Shown piece after piece: positions 56,580 to 64,000 of a stretch of DNA of 64,000 nt. This stretch comes from an uncultured Christensenella sp. (GTDB lineage Bacteria > Bacillota > Clostridia > Christensenellales > UBA1242). Under the pieces are notes generated by a model, which searched no databases, was not told the DNA's origin, and saw nothing but the letters and a program-made list of their open reading frames with translations. The DNA lies in assembly GCA_910586385.1 (NCBI GenBank), contig CAJUGX010000001.1, forward strand, positions 62,264-126,263. Direction: 5' to 3'. The position numbers and the translations under genes were made by a program. Numbering within the stretch: the first letter of the stretch is position 1; every line of letters begins with the position of its first letter.

Positions 56580-57806
56580 TTATACGATTTCTTCTTTCTT
56601 TGAAAACTTTTTTATTCCAAGTTCGACCTTTGCAACTTCGACCGCCTTTTTGATGATTGCCTCGCCAATCTCTTTCCAATCCAAAAGTTCGATTGCTCGC
56701 TCTGGGCTCACCAAAAGCCTTTTGTATGTTTTTCCGTTGTCAGGGTCAGGCTTCTTTTCTCCAATCTTGTCAATGAGTGCCGTCGTCCTTACTTGAGCAT
56801 ATATCGGTCTCCCATTGTCTCCTTCGACGCTTTGATATCCAAGGTGGCACACCTTTTCTTTGAGAGTTGTGTTGACTTCTTCAACAAATTCTCTTCGCAG
56901 AGTTTCTTCCAAATTTTCATCACTCTTCTCTGGAGTCCCTCCTGGCAGTGAATAAAACAACCCTCTCTTTGTTTCTTCTGCTTTGAGCAGAACCCTTCCA
57001 TCTTTTGAAAATGCAACTGCATACACTTGACCAATCGGCATTTCCTTTGGCACAACCTCTTCGTGCCATCCCAATTTGATTGATGAACTACCCCAAGGGA
57101 CAACTCTTTCGATAATCACTTTTCCATTTTGAAGTTTTTTGTCATTCTTCCCAATCATATACATCATGTCGCCATTTACAACAAGTCCTCCAATGTATTC
57201 AAGGGCGAAACATGGATAATTCTGATGTTTGCTTTCTTCTATAATAAGATCAAGTGCATTTTCAGGAACATACTTTCCCTCAATGTCTCGATAGACATGT
57301 GGGTAAATACAAACGTCCACAATCCCCAAATAATCTTTTATCTCAGGCAAGAAGATATCGTCCGGATAGAGCGCTGCTTGGGTCTTTTGTCTTCCTTCTC
57401 TTCCAACTGCACACGCTCCAGCACTTGACCCAACCCACACTTTGTTCTTCAAGAATTTTGGAAGCATCTTTGCAAATCCGCTTTTCTTAAAAACCGTCAT
57501 CAAAAAGTCTACGCTTCCGCCACAGCACCAGATGACATCCACTTTATCCACAACCTTTTCAATTTGCTTTTTCGAAAAGGCCATCAAATTCAGAAAGTAC
57601 ACTTTCTTGGGAAATGTGTCAGAAAGACATTTCAAATGCTCGATAAGCCAATATTGACTTGCATCATCAATCATTCCAGCGTCAGGAATAATTGCAACTT
57701 TAATTTCTTCTCGGCTTTTGCCGACAAGTTTTTCAAGTTCAGCCAAAACACTTTCTCTAACTTTTCCACCTCTCACTTCTGGTGAGGATGCAAGAATACA
57801 TTTCAT
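56580..57806 (-). CDS. Peptidase S51-like domain fused to a Nudix domain
   Basis: A 408-residue fusion. Residues about 1-225 match dipeptidase E/cyanophycinase-type S51 proteins: WCCGGSVDFLMTVFKKSG, then VGSSAGACAVGR with the nucleophile Ser, and later ALEYIGGLVVNGDMMYMIG. Residues about 250-400 are a Nudix domain with GGTPEKSDENLEETLRREFV followed by EEVN, an intact box. I know S51 and Nudix as separate families, so the fusion is notable. ATG at 57806 with GGAGAG upstream, overlapping the stop of the deaminase gene by four bases. Confidence 0.87.
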   Translation of the reverse strand: MKCILASSPEVRGGKVRESVLAELEKLVGKSREEIKVAIIPDAGMIDDASQYWLIEHLKCLSDTFPKKVYFLNLMAFSKKQIEKVVDKVDVIWCCGGSVDFLMTVFKKSGFAKMLPKFLKNKVWVGSSAGACAVGREGRQKTQAALYPDDIFLPEIKDYLGIVDVCIYPHVYRDIEGKYVPENALDLIIEESKHQNYPCFALEYIGGLVVNGDMMYMIGKNDKKLQNGKVIIERVVPWGSSSIKLGWHEEVVPKEMPIGQVYAVAFSKDGRVLLKAEETKRGLFYSLPGGTPEKSDENLEETLRREFVEEVNTTLKEKVCHLGYQSVEGDNGRPIYAQVRTTALIDKIGEKKPDPDNGKTYKRLLVSPERAIELLDWKEIGEAIIKKAVEVAKVELGIKKFSKKEEIV

Positions 57807-58207
57807 ATTTTCTTCTCTCCCCACCATGGATCCATGGTGTCTTTGAGTTTGACAGACTTTTTGGTCTCTAAATCAAGCAGGATTTCCATAGCTTCAATTC
57901 CGTTTCCATATTGCATAAAAAATTCACGGCAAGCCCCACAAGGCAAACTTACCTTACCTCTATAAAAACAAACACAGCGAACAACTTTTTCATTTTTGTT
58001 CGCTTCAAACACTTTGTAAAGTGCATATCTTTCCGAGCACTGCGTAAGTCCACACTTAGCCTCAAAGTTGACAGCCGTATAAATGTTTCCTTTGTCTGTT
58101 TGCAACGCCGTTGAAACATATCCGCCTTTCATAAATGGCGAAACAATACGTTCTCCTTGTATTGCTGATTCCGCAGCATCGATAAGTTTGCCCCAATCCT
58201 CTTTCAT
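57803..58207 (-). CDS. cdd: Cytidine deaminase
   Basis: A 134-residue zinc deaminase of the Cdd/blasticidin-S deaminase family. The zinc motifs are TQCSERYAL (Cys and catalytic Glu) and LPCGACREF. It converts cytidine or deoxycytidine to uridine forms in nucleotide salvage. I start at the ATG at 58207, which has CAGGAGG upstream. It overlaps the next gene by four bases. Blasticidin deaminase activity is possible since the families are close. Confidence 0.88.
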   Translation of the reverse strand: MKEDWGKLIDAAESAIQGERIVSPFMKGGYVSTALQTDKGNIYTAVNFEAKCGLTQCSERYALYKVFEANKNEKVVRCVCFYRGKVSLPCGACREFFMQYGNGIEAMEILLDLETKKSVKLKDTMDPWWGEKKI

Positions 58208-58310
58208 TCTCAAACCTCCTGAAAAAACACTTTTTTTGTGTATTAATGTCAATACTAAACGAAGTCTCTTTTTTGGTTTCACTTCTTTGATTTTGTGACA
58301 CTTTTGTTTT

Positions 58311-58955
58311 TTATCGTTTCTGGGTTATATTTTTCAATTCTTTGTTTAAGGATTCCAAAAATAAATGAATGTCATAACCATCCGCTAAAGCATGATTTAA
58401 CGTAATGGCCATATTAATAGTAGCCTTTCCCCTTTTTAATTCTACCTTATCCCATGTCATTTCTGGCTCTGACTCATACTTGTTTAAGCTAGATTCGCTT
58501 ACCGAACTAAATTTAAACCACTTAATACATGATAAAGCAATATAGTTTCCATCATTATTTCCTTCTACACGCTTGCCAGACGTATAGATTTCTTCTTTCA
58601 CCCTTTCGTACTCTTTAATAAAATCCTCAAGCGGAAGATTAATATCAATCATTCCAAATCTAATTTGATTTTCTGCGGTCATGAATATATTGGCAGGATG
58701 AACATAGTCGTATCTATAAATACTGCCATCCTCATAAGCAAAGTAATGGAAATTTTCCACACTATTACATGCTTTACCAATGGCATAGATCATGCAAGCA
58801 TTAAAGTGTTTGTGGACTTTACAATATTTATACAATTTTGTCACATCCACCTGTGTAGTTATCGTGAACCTTGTGCAATTAAAGGTCATCATGAAGTCAA
58901 AAATACCCTTCCTCACATATTTTTCTTTGTCAATTTTTATTTTTTTAACATCCAT
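58311..58955 (-). CDS. Chloramphenicol acetyltransferase-like protein
   Basis: A 214-residue member of the CAT (CatA) fold. The catalytic His is in INMAITLNHALADGYDIHLF (close to the H-H-A-x-x-D-G CAT motif; the first His is Asn), and the N-terminal TRFTITTQVDVTKLYKYCK, NACMIYAIGKACN and YVHPANIFMTAENQ regions follow CAT order. It acetylates chloramphenicol or, as in many CAT homologues, another small alcohol or amine. It is clearly more AT-rich (ATA, TTA, AAT codons) than genes to its left, which points to acquisition. The ATG follows GAAGGAG. Confidence 0.85.
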   Translation of the reverse strand: MDVKKIKIDKEKYVRKGIFDFMMTFNCTRFTITTQVDVTKLYKYCKVHKHFNACMIYAIGKACNSVENFHYFAYEDGSIYRYDYVHPANIFMTAENQIRFGMIDINLPLEDFIKEYERVKEEIYTSGKRVEGNNDGNYIALSCIKWFKFSSVSESSLNKYESEPEMTWDKVELKRGKATINMAITLNHALADGYDIHLFLESLNKELKNITQKR

Positions 58956-58975
58956 TGTTTTTCACACTCCTTCAA

Positions 58976-58990
58976 AAAAAGACTTTTTGT
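58976..58990. repeat. 15-bp repeat, copy 1
   Basis: AAAAAGACTTTTTGT, 20 bases upstream of the CAT-like start codon. An identical copy lies at 60285-60299 upstream of another gene, and a degenerate one precedes cdd at 58220-58238. Confidence 0.6.
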
Positions 58991-59137
58991 AAAGTATATT
59001 TATGTCAACTGACAACAAAGTCTTTTTTTTGATGAACAAGTGAACGAACCAAAGTTGCACTTGTGCAAGACTTTGCGTAAGTGAACGCAGTTTATATGGT
59101 TAGATATTTTTCAATTTTGATTTTGCGACGGGCTATT

Positions 59138-59812
59138 TCATTTTTTGATTTTAATATTTACTTCAATTACCTCAAGACTTTTTGGAAGATTTATAATTTG
59201 CCACATAAATGCAGCCATATCAGCAGGATTTGCCCATTTTTGCTTCTGCAAATCTTCAACTGCTGTCCCATTAAATCTCCTCCAAATGTCAGTCGCCATT
59301 GCTCCAGGATTAAAATGAATGACTCTGCAATTTGTATTTATAAGTTCCAGCCTTTGTTGAACACTAACACCTCTATTTGCCCATTTGCTAGCCCCATAAA
59401 CTGACATGTCACTATAACCACCTAGTATGACTGTAGAACCAACATTTATTATGTCTGCTTCGTTTTCTCTTACCAAATCCAACAATTTGGAAGTGAGATA
59501 AATAGGAGCAAAGGCATTTACTCTCATAACCCTTTCAATTTCTTCGTATTTTATTGAATTTTGTGATTGTTCAGACACGACACCCGCATTGTTTATAAGC
59601 ACATCAAATTTAGAATGTTTCGCAATGATTTCTTTAACTGCTTTGTCTATTTGTTTTTCGTCAGTCAAATCACAAAAGATATTAATTATGCCTTCTAAAT
59701 CACATTTTTCATTGGAAATACATATAACTTTGCACCCGTTTTCCAAAGCAATTCTTGCAATCTCTTTTCCAAGTCCACTACTTGCTCCTGTAATAATAAT
59801 TGATTTTACCAT
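59138..59812 (-). CDS. Short-chain dehydrogenase/reductase
   Basis: A 224-residue NAD(P)-dependent oxidoreductase of the classical SDR type. The cofactor loop is TGASSGLG at about residues 8-15, the structural NNAG follows near residue 74, and the catalytic YGASK (Y-x-x-x-K) with upstream Ser in NVGST is complete. Substrate unknown. ATG at 59812 with GGAGGGG upstream. It lies 38 bases after the 140-residue gene in the AT-rich block. Confidence 0.92.
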   Translation of the reverse strand: MVKSIIITGASSGLGKEIARIALENGCKVICISNEKCDLEGIINIFCDLTDEKQIDKAVKEIIAKHSKFDVLINNAGVVSEQSQNSIKYEEIERVMRVNAFAPIYLTSKLLDLVRENEADIINVGSTVILGGYSDMSVYGASKWANRGVSVQQRLELINTNCRVIHFNPGAMATDIWRRFNGTAVEDLQKQKWANPADMAAFMWQIINLPKSLEVIEVNIKIKK

Positions 59813-59849
59813 TTCCCCTCCTATTTTTGATATTATGGAATAATCAAAA

Positions 59850-60272
59850 TTAATCAGAATCAACCCCATCCCTTAATCTATAGTCACATTCTGATTCTGT
59901 CTCTGGATTTAAATGCAAAGCTTTCACCATGGTAACATAAGCCTTATTAAACCAAACTCGTATGCCATCATCCGGATGCTTATAGCCAATTATTTCACAA
60001 GCATGCATTGCATGGGTATAATAATGCATTGGATATTTATCTGCATTTTTCGATAACAGAGCAATTTCATCTAATGTCATAGTTTCTTTCATAAAATTGC
60101 TTGTTGGAGTCGCAGCATTATAAAGAATTGCACTTCTCAGCATTCTAGTTAATTTCTTTGACAAATCTTCTTTAGGCTGACCATCACATCCTCGCAGGGC
60201 TGACAGAACAACCGTTTGTTGTTTCAATGAAATATTATCTTGAAAAAGCCACTCTTTAACAACTGATTTCAT
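59850..60272 (-). CDS. Uncharacterised protein
   Basis: A 140-residue soluble protein beginning MKSVVKEWLFQDNISLKQQT and VVLSALRGCDGQPKEDLSKK, with two helical stretches and H-x-x-T-H-A-M-H-A-C in the middle. I know of similar unnamed proteins in Clostridia plasmid- and phage-like contexts but cannot name a family. The ATG has AGGAGGG. It shares a 15-base leader repeat with the CAT-like gene and is the first gene after a tRNA-like fragment, consistent with an acquired cassette. Confidence 0.7.
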   Translation of the reverse strand: MKSVVKEWLFQDNISLKQQTVVLSALRGCDGQPKEDLSKKLTRMLRSAILYNAATPTSNFMKETMTLDEIALLSKNADKYPMHYYTHAMHACEIIGYKHPDDGIRVWFNKAYVTMVKALHLNPETESECDYRLRDGVDSD

Positions 60273-60284
60273 AATTTCCCTCCT

Positions 60285-60299
60285 AAAAAGACTTTTTGT
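60285..60299. repeat. 15-bp repeat, copy 2
   Basis: AAAAAGACTTTTTGT, identical to 58976-58990, 12 bases upstream of the start codon of the 140-residue gene. Confidence 0.6.
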
Positions 60300-60309
60300 T
60301 GCAAATATT

Positions 60310-60377
60310 TGGTGCTCCCGTCAGGATTCGAACCCGAACAAATGGTTCCGAAGTTGTATAAATACAATATCGGGAGT
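60310..60377 (-). pseudogene. tRNA-like fragment (acceptor and T arm)
   Basis: In minus-strand sense the sequence ends with a perfect T arm (TCGGG, TTCGAAT, CCTGA), the 3' acceptor strand CGGGAGC, A and CCA. An upstream ACTCCCG can pair with six of the seven acceptor bases. Between them only 33 bases remain, with a TTGTA-TTTA-TACAA hairpin and no D arm or seven-base anticodon loop, so it is not a functional tRNA. It looks like a decayed tRNA or the tRNA-end half of an integration site. Confidence 0.55.
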
Positions 60378-60618
60378 TCGTTTTTCATGCCGTTTTGCAC
60401 CATATTTTATCGTATCGTAAAGTGCCTAAATCCCTTTATTTATCGAATGTTTAGCAATTTCACTTTAACAAAAAGTATTATACAACATTTTGCCAAGAAA
60501 ACATAGCACAAAACGGCACTTTTGCAAAAATTTTGCATTTTTCTTGCAAAAATTCGTCACAAGTAAGCAATTTTGCTTATTTTTTTATTTTTCAAATTTT
60601 AAATAAGGAAGTATAACA
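60378..60618. other. Non-coding stretch before the LRR gene
   Basis: Together with the tRNA-like fragment this is about 340 bases without a gene. It contains TGCCGTTTTG (60389-60398) and its inverted copy CAAAACGGCA (60510-60519), several TTTTGCAAAA-type A/T-rich inverted stretches, and the AAGGAAGT site of the next gene. No clear promoter is seen. Confidence 0.4.
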
Positions 60619-62016
60619 ATGAAAAAATTTTGGATAACCTTTGGTGCCATAGCCTTTGCGCTTATTCTTGGCACTGGTATTATTTTATTGTGCTGCCTAC
60701 CAAAAGCAGCCCCATATAATGATAAAAACGACCCCGCAATTGAAATTCCGGTGGATCCAGAAACTCCACCAGAAAACCCAGACAATAAAGACAAAGATAA
60801 AGAAGAAGAAAAAGATCCAAACGAACAGCCAGATGATCCTAAGCCAGAGCAACCAGAGGATCCAAAACCAGAACAACCGGAAGATCATAATGAAGAAGAA
60901 ATTGTTGGAACTGTTATCCCATTTTCTTTTAATGACGGTGCCATTGTTGGATATAGCGGAAATGACAAAGAAATCACAATCCCAACATCTTACTCTTTTG
61001 GTGGATATAAGACAGAAGAAACAACCTTTGAAAACATTTGGGATTTTTATGATTGGTATCATAGAAATCAATTTGAATGGAAAGGAAAAGAAATAACTAT
61101 CAAACTTGCGGATGGCGAAGATTATGTTATTTATAACTCATCAAATATCTTGCCAGAACTTGAAAATATTGAGGACGCCTTTCCTATTATATATATAGAT
61201 AAGAAAGAAATCTTTGTTGAAGGCAACGATTTTCAAGTAGATACAATTGGTGCAAGTGCTTTTAGTGGAAAACAATTTTCAAAAGTTGAAATCCCTTATG
61301 GAATTATTAAAATTGAAAACTATGCTTTTTCTGGTTGTTCTTCAATGACTGAACTAAGTTTGCCAAACTCTCTTATAGAAATAGAACAAGCAGGATTTTA
61401 TAAATGCACAGCTTTGGAATCTCTCACAATCCCAGACAGCGTGACAACTCTTGGATATTTAGCATTTTCAGAGTGCACAAGTATTACAAGCGTTGTTCTT
61501 CCAAAAAATGCAGTCAATCTTGGAATGTGTATTTTTGAAAATTGTTATGGATTGGTCTATGCAAGAGTTGAAAGTGAAATCACAAGACTTTCAAATGAAA
61601 ACTTTGCCCACTGCACAAGTTTGAAAACTGTCGAATTGCCAGACAATCTTGTCGAAATTGGCGGTTGCCAATTCTTTGGCTGCACAAGTTTGGAATATAT
61701 CAAAATCCCAGACACAGTAAAAGTTATTGGTGAAAGATCTTTCAACAATTGCACATCACTTGTTGAATTGGATTTGCCAGCAAGCCTGACAGAACTTGAA
61801 ATTTCAAGTGATTACTACAAAATCGGTTTGGTTTACAATTGCCCTGCACTTGAAAGAATTATTATCCGTTCCGAAATTCAAATCGACTTAACGGAATTAA
61901 ACAAATCTTATCAATATGGAACAAGATGTGATATTTATATTGCTGATGAACTTTTAACAAGTTATCAACAAACATATCCAAATATGAGATTTTTCGCTTT
62001 AAGCAATCTGATGTAA
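60619..62016 (+). CDS. BspA-like leucine-rich-repeat surface protein
   Basis: A 465-residue protein with an N-terminal signal anchor (about residues 5-26), a Pro/Glu/Asp/Lys-rich spacer with DPKPEQPED repeats (about 40-95), and an LRR_5 (BspA/Treponema type) region from about 205 to 420. The repeat unit is recognisable as I-x-x-x-A-F-x-x-C-x-x-L-x-x-I-x-I-P-x-x-V. Such proteins are displayed on the surface and bind host or environmental ligands. Anchored by its N-terminal helix; there is no LPXTG. The ATG follows AAGGAAGT, and a strong terminator follows the stop. Confidence 0.88.
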   Translation: MKKFWITFGAIAFALILGTGIILLCCLPKAAPYNDKNDPAIEIPVDPETPPENPDNKDKDKEEEKDPNEQPDDPKPEQPEDPKPEQPEDHNEEEIVGTVIPFSFNDGAIVGYSGNDKEITIPTSYSFGGYKTEETTFENIWDFYDWYHRNQFEWKGKEITIKLADGEDYVIYNSSNILPELENIEDAFPIIYIDKKEIFVEGNDFQVDTIGASAFSGKQFSKVEIPYGIIKIENYAFSGCSSMTELSLPNSLIEIEQAGFYKCTALESLTIPDSVTTLGYLAFSECTSITSVVLPKNAVNLGMCIFENCYGLVYARVESEITRLSNENFAHCTSLKTVELPDNLVEIGGCQFFGCTSLEYIKIPDTVKVIGERSFNNCTSLVELDLPASLTELEISSDYYKIGLVYNCPALERIIIRSEIQIDLTELNKSYQYGTRCDIYIADELLTSYQQTYPNMRFFALSNLM

Positions 62017-62021
62017 AAATT

Positions 62022-62050
62022 AGGCACAGAAAATCTGTGCCTTTTTTTAT
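62022..62050 (+). terminator. Terminator of the LRR protein gene
   Basis: AGGCACAGA and TCTGTGCCT around AAA, followed by seven Ts. Confidence 0.85.
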
Positions 62051-62092
62051 AAAAATCCGACAAAAAACCAACAAAAAACAACAAATATGTGC

Positions 62093-62098
62093 TATAAT
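62093..62098 (+). promoter_or_regulatory. Extended -10 placing the start at a GTG codon
   Basis: TGCTATAAT with the hexamer at 62093-62098. The expected start coincides with the GTG at 62105, and no ribosome binding site exists, so the transcript is probably leaderless. The -35 is poor. Confidence 0.5.
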
Positions 62099-62104
62099 AG
62101 ACGC

Positions 62105-64000
62105 GTGGTAAAAGTTGATATAGTAAAAGTAAAAAGTTTGAACAATTTGAAGTTAGAAAATATTGAACACAAATCTAACGAACTTTTTATCACTGCAACT
62201 CGTAGTCTTGCTTATCAATTAAACAAAGATAAGAAAGAAAATGTTATTGACTATACCCAACTATACAACTTTATAAAATCAAAAGCAAAAGAAAAGGGTT
62301 GCCTTTATGAAAGCGAGATGAGATACATCTTGCACAAAACTATTAAAAGTTTGCCCGATGACGATTTATGTAAACAAGCGTTTTTAAACAGTCAAAGTCT
62401 TTTGTATGATTTATACAACAACCTTTTAATGAACAATATATATGAACAAGTTGATTTATCTCAAATTGAACAAACACAACTTTCATCAAATTATAAACTC
62501 TTTAAACTCTACAAATCTTATGTGGAAGAATTAAATAAACAAAAGAAGCCAACATTCCAAGAGACTTTCAAATTATGTTTGGAAGAATATTTCATGACCT
62601 TTGCCAAAGTCTCTTTTGTAGGTTTTACTTTCTTTAATGATATTCAAAATTGCATTTTTGATAACTTGTGGAAATTTTACAACAAAGTAAATAAATTTAT
62701 TGTTGATGACGACTTTATTGTCAATGATTTTCTCGTGACATTCTTAAATAAGAAACACATCTCGTATGATATTAAAGAAATTGACAATAGTAAGCAAAAC
62801 AATGATATAAATTTAAAGTTTGAAATGTATAATCCATTTTCGACAAGAGAAATGGAATTTGAGTTTATCATCACAAAGATCGTGCAGGCCTTAAAACAAT
62901 ATGATAGCAAAGAGAAGATACAAGCTGCTTGCGAAGATTTTGCAATTGTTATCACAAATCAATTTTCAAAACAAACTCAAATCTTCAATGATTTGTTTAA
63001 AAGACATGGAGTATTTATTTCCCCCGACAATCAAATCTTTTTCTCACAAGACGAATTTTTGCAAAGTAAATACAAGACCTATTTAAGCAAAAAAGAAAGA
63101 TTGGCAGAATTTTACACTTTCCCAAGACTTGAAGTCTATGAGCCACCAAAGGCAAAACTATTCAACACAAATATTGGAAGATTTATAAGTGAGATTTATA
63201 AAATCTCTGCAAACGGAATGAAATTAGACAATTTCATCACTCTCTTAAAAATCAATTGGCTTTTCAAAGAAACTGCTATTGATGACATTATAAGCGAATT
63301 CAATGCTGTAAAAGATTTCTTTGAAAACTTGGAAGAATTGGAAGATTGGAAAGCACAAATTGCGAAACTCATTTCTTTAAAGAAGTCTCTTGTTTTTGAC
63401 GCGCCAATCCATTTGCACCCATTAAAAGCAATTCGATTGGACTCTCTTGAATTTATACAAAAATATATTTTATTCTTGGATAGCACAATAAGAAAAATAA
63501 GACAAGTCAAAGGAAGTGCTCAAAGACATATCAAAGTGCTTGTTGAACTCCTTAAATCGCAAGTAAACGATATAGATTTAGCAATGCAGCTTCTAAACTT
63601 ATTTGCCGAAATCTTACGCAGTAAAGACAATGGCGTTGAGATTGATTTTGATTATTTCGCAAAAAACTTTCAACTTTTAATGAGTGAGTTTCTTTCTTCA
63701 CAGAAAGGGGAATCAACCAATATAAGAGTGAACGCAATCAACTTGGAAAGCGTTGGCAAATACAAAACTGTCTTTGTGCCTATGTTTGAAGAAAACAAAT
63801 ACCCTATGGGCTTTTCTTACTCATTCCCTTACAGCAAAGAAGTTGTTGACATTCTTCAAGACGACAAGCTGATAAAAAACTATAATTTGCCATTGAACTT
63901 GACAATGGACTATAATTTAAAATTATCAAATTATGTTTTCAATAACTTGTTTAATATCGCACAAGAAAAAGTTATTTTCACGCGCATTGAAAGTGAACAG
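62105..64000 (+). CDS. AddB/RecB-type helicase-nuclease, 5' part
   Basis: An open frame of 632 codons from the GTG at 62105 to the end of the window, so the gene is partial at its 3' end. The start LFITATRSLAYQLN resembles the first motif of AddB-like proteins, though no Walker A loop is present, as expected for an inactivated helicase subunit. Later SFVGFTFFNDIQN and, near residue 550, INLESVGKYKTVFVPMFEEN KYP recall the helicase motif in which a V-F-V-x-x-x-x-E-x-x-x-P run follows a hydrophobic strand. The nuclease domain would lie beyond the window. AddB works with AddA in double-strand break repair. The call is moderate because only the helicase half is visible. Confidence 0.55.
   Translation, partial: MVKVDIVKVKSLNNLKLENIEHKSNELFITATRSLAYQLNKDKKENVIDYTQLYNFIKSKAKEKGCLYESEMRYILHKTIKSLPDDDLCKQAFLNSQSLLYDLYNNLLMNNIYEQVDLSQIEQTQLSSNYKLFKLYKSYVEELNKQKKPTFQETFKLCLEEYFMTFAKVSFVGFTFFNDIQNCIFDNLWKFYNKVNKFIVDDDFIVNDFLVTFLNKKHISYDIKEIDNSKQNNDINLKFEMYNPFSTREMEFEFIITKIVQALKQYDSKEKIQAACEDFAIVITNQFSKQTQIFNDLFKRHGVFISPDNQIFFSQDEFLQSKYKTYLSKKERLAEFYTFPRLEVYEPPKAKLFNTNIGRFISEIYKISANGMKLDNFITLLKINWLFKETAIDDIISEFNAVKDFFENLEELEDWKAQIAKLISLKKSLVFDAPIHLHPLKAIRLDSLEFIQKYILFLDSTIRKIRQVKGSAQRHIKVLVELLKSQVNDIDLAMQLLNLFAEILRSKDNGVEIDFDYFAKNFQLLMSEFLSSQKGESTNIRVNAINLESVGKYKTVFVPMFEENKYPMGFSYSFPYSKEVVDILQDDKLIKNYNLPLNLTMDYNLKLSNYVFNNLFNIAQEKVIFTRIESEQ

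Noticed and set aside
57803..60272. Mobile element with transposase or integrase
   Set aside because: Composition suggests acquisition, but no recombinase gene, terminal inverted repeat or target duplication was found.
60310..60377. Functional tRNA gene on the minus strand
   Set aside because: No D arm and no five-base/seven-base anticodon arm can be drawn in the 33 bases between acceptor and T arm.

Overview
The window is AT-rich chromosomal DNA from an uncultured low-GC Firmicutes (Bacillota), most likely a Clostridia-like lineage. The evidence is a yabP-yabQ-divIC sporulation/division cluster, Gram-positive-style GGAGG ribosome binding sites, sigma-A-type promoters, an S-box-like leader before metK, many lipoproteins with LSGC/LVAC lipoboxes, GLUG-type beta-helix and BspA-type leucine-rich surface proteins, and no outer-membrane genes. 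About 85% of the genes lie on the minus strand. There is one tRNA (Ala-UGC). No rRNA, CRISPR array, insertion sequence or integrase was seen.

Layout. (1) 0.15-6.5 kb: a six-gene minus-strand operon (small membrane protein, dnaB, two envelope proteins, gltX, trpS) from a consensus promoter at 6428-6456 to a terminator at 153-181. (2) 6.5-8.4 kb: typA/bipA. (3) 8.4-20.7 kb: a 3774-residue lipoprotein gene built of Ig/fibronectin-like repeats plus a C-terminal GLUG-like beta-helix, followed by a membrane-anchored protein. (4) 20.9-23.9 kb: ferritin-like protein, RluA-type pseudouridine synthase, and plus-strand yabP-yabQ-divIC. (5) 23.9-27.6 kb: a heterodimeric ABC exporter with one degenerate ATP site, under a promoter with a palindrome over its -35 box.

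(6) 27.7-35.6 kb is the most striking region: one seven-gene operon encoding an SPFH/zinc-ribbon protein, a membrane-anchored protein, a TPR protein, two short coiled-coil proteins built like ESCRT-III/Snf7 subunits, a Vps4-like AAA ATPase with an MIT-like N-terminus, and a 1280-residue protein combining zinc ribbon, TPR, TIR-like domain, three membrane helices and an extracellular GLUG beta-helix. I read it as a bacterial ESCRT-like membrane-remodelling or envelope-stress system with a transmembrane sensor; that function is inference.

(7) 35.9-39.3 kb: Cys-rich peptide, bacterial PH-domain protein, tRNA-Ala, a type II restriction-modification pair whose endonuclease is frameshifted, and an HD hydrolase. 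(8) 39.3-42.4 kb: NfeD-like membrane protein, mscL with a long tail, and metK behind a divergent S-box-like riboswitch with a clear terminator/antiterminator pair. (9) 42.5-47.2 kb: five-gene operon with a lipoprotein, an alkyltransferase-like protein, a GNAT and two uncharacterised proteins. (10) 47.2-58.2 kb: a dense series of small metabolic and housecleaning enzymes (IscR-like Rrf2 regulator, hydrolase, five Nudix domains in four proteins, HAD phosphatase, YdjC deacetylase, YqfO domain, P-loop kinase, HD hydrolase, TIM-barrel isomerase, S51 peptidase, cytidine deaminase). Three of these genes carry in-frame runs of nine G, candidates for phase variation. (11) 58.3-60.4 kb: a more AT-rich, probably acquired block (CAT-like acetyltransferase, SDR, unknown) ending at a tRNA-like fragment. 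(12) 60.6-64 kb: a BspA-like LRR surface protein and the 5' part of an AddB/RecB-type helicase-nuclease gene that runs off the window.
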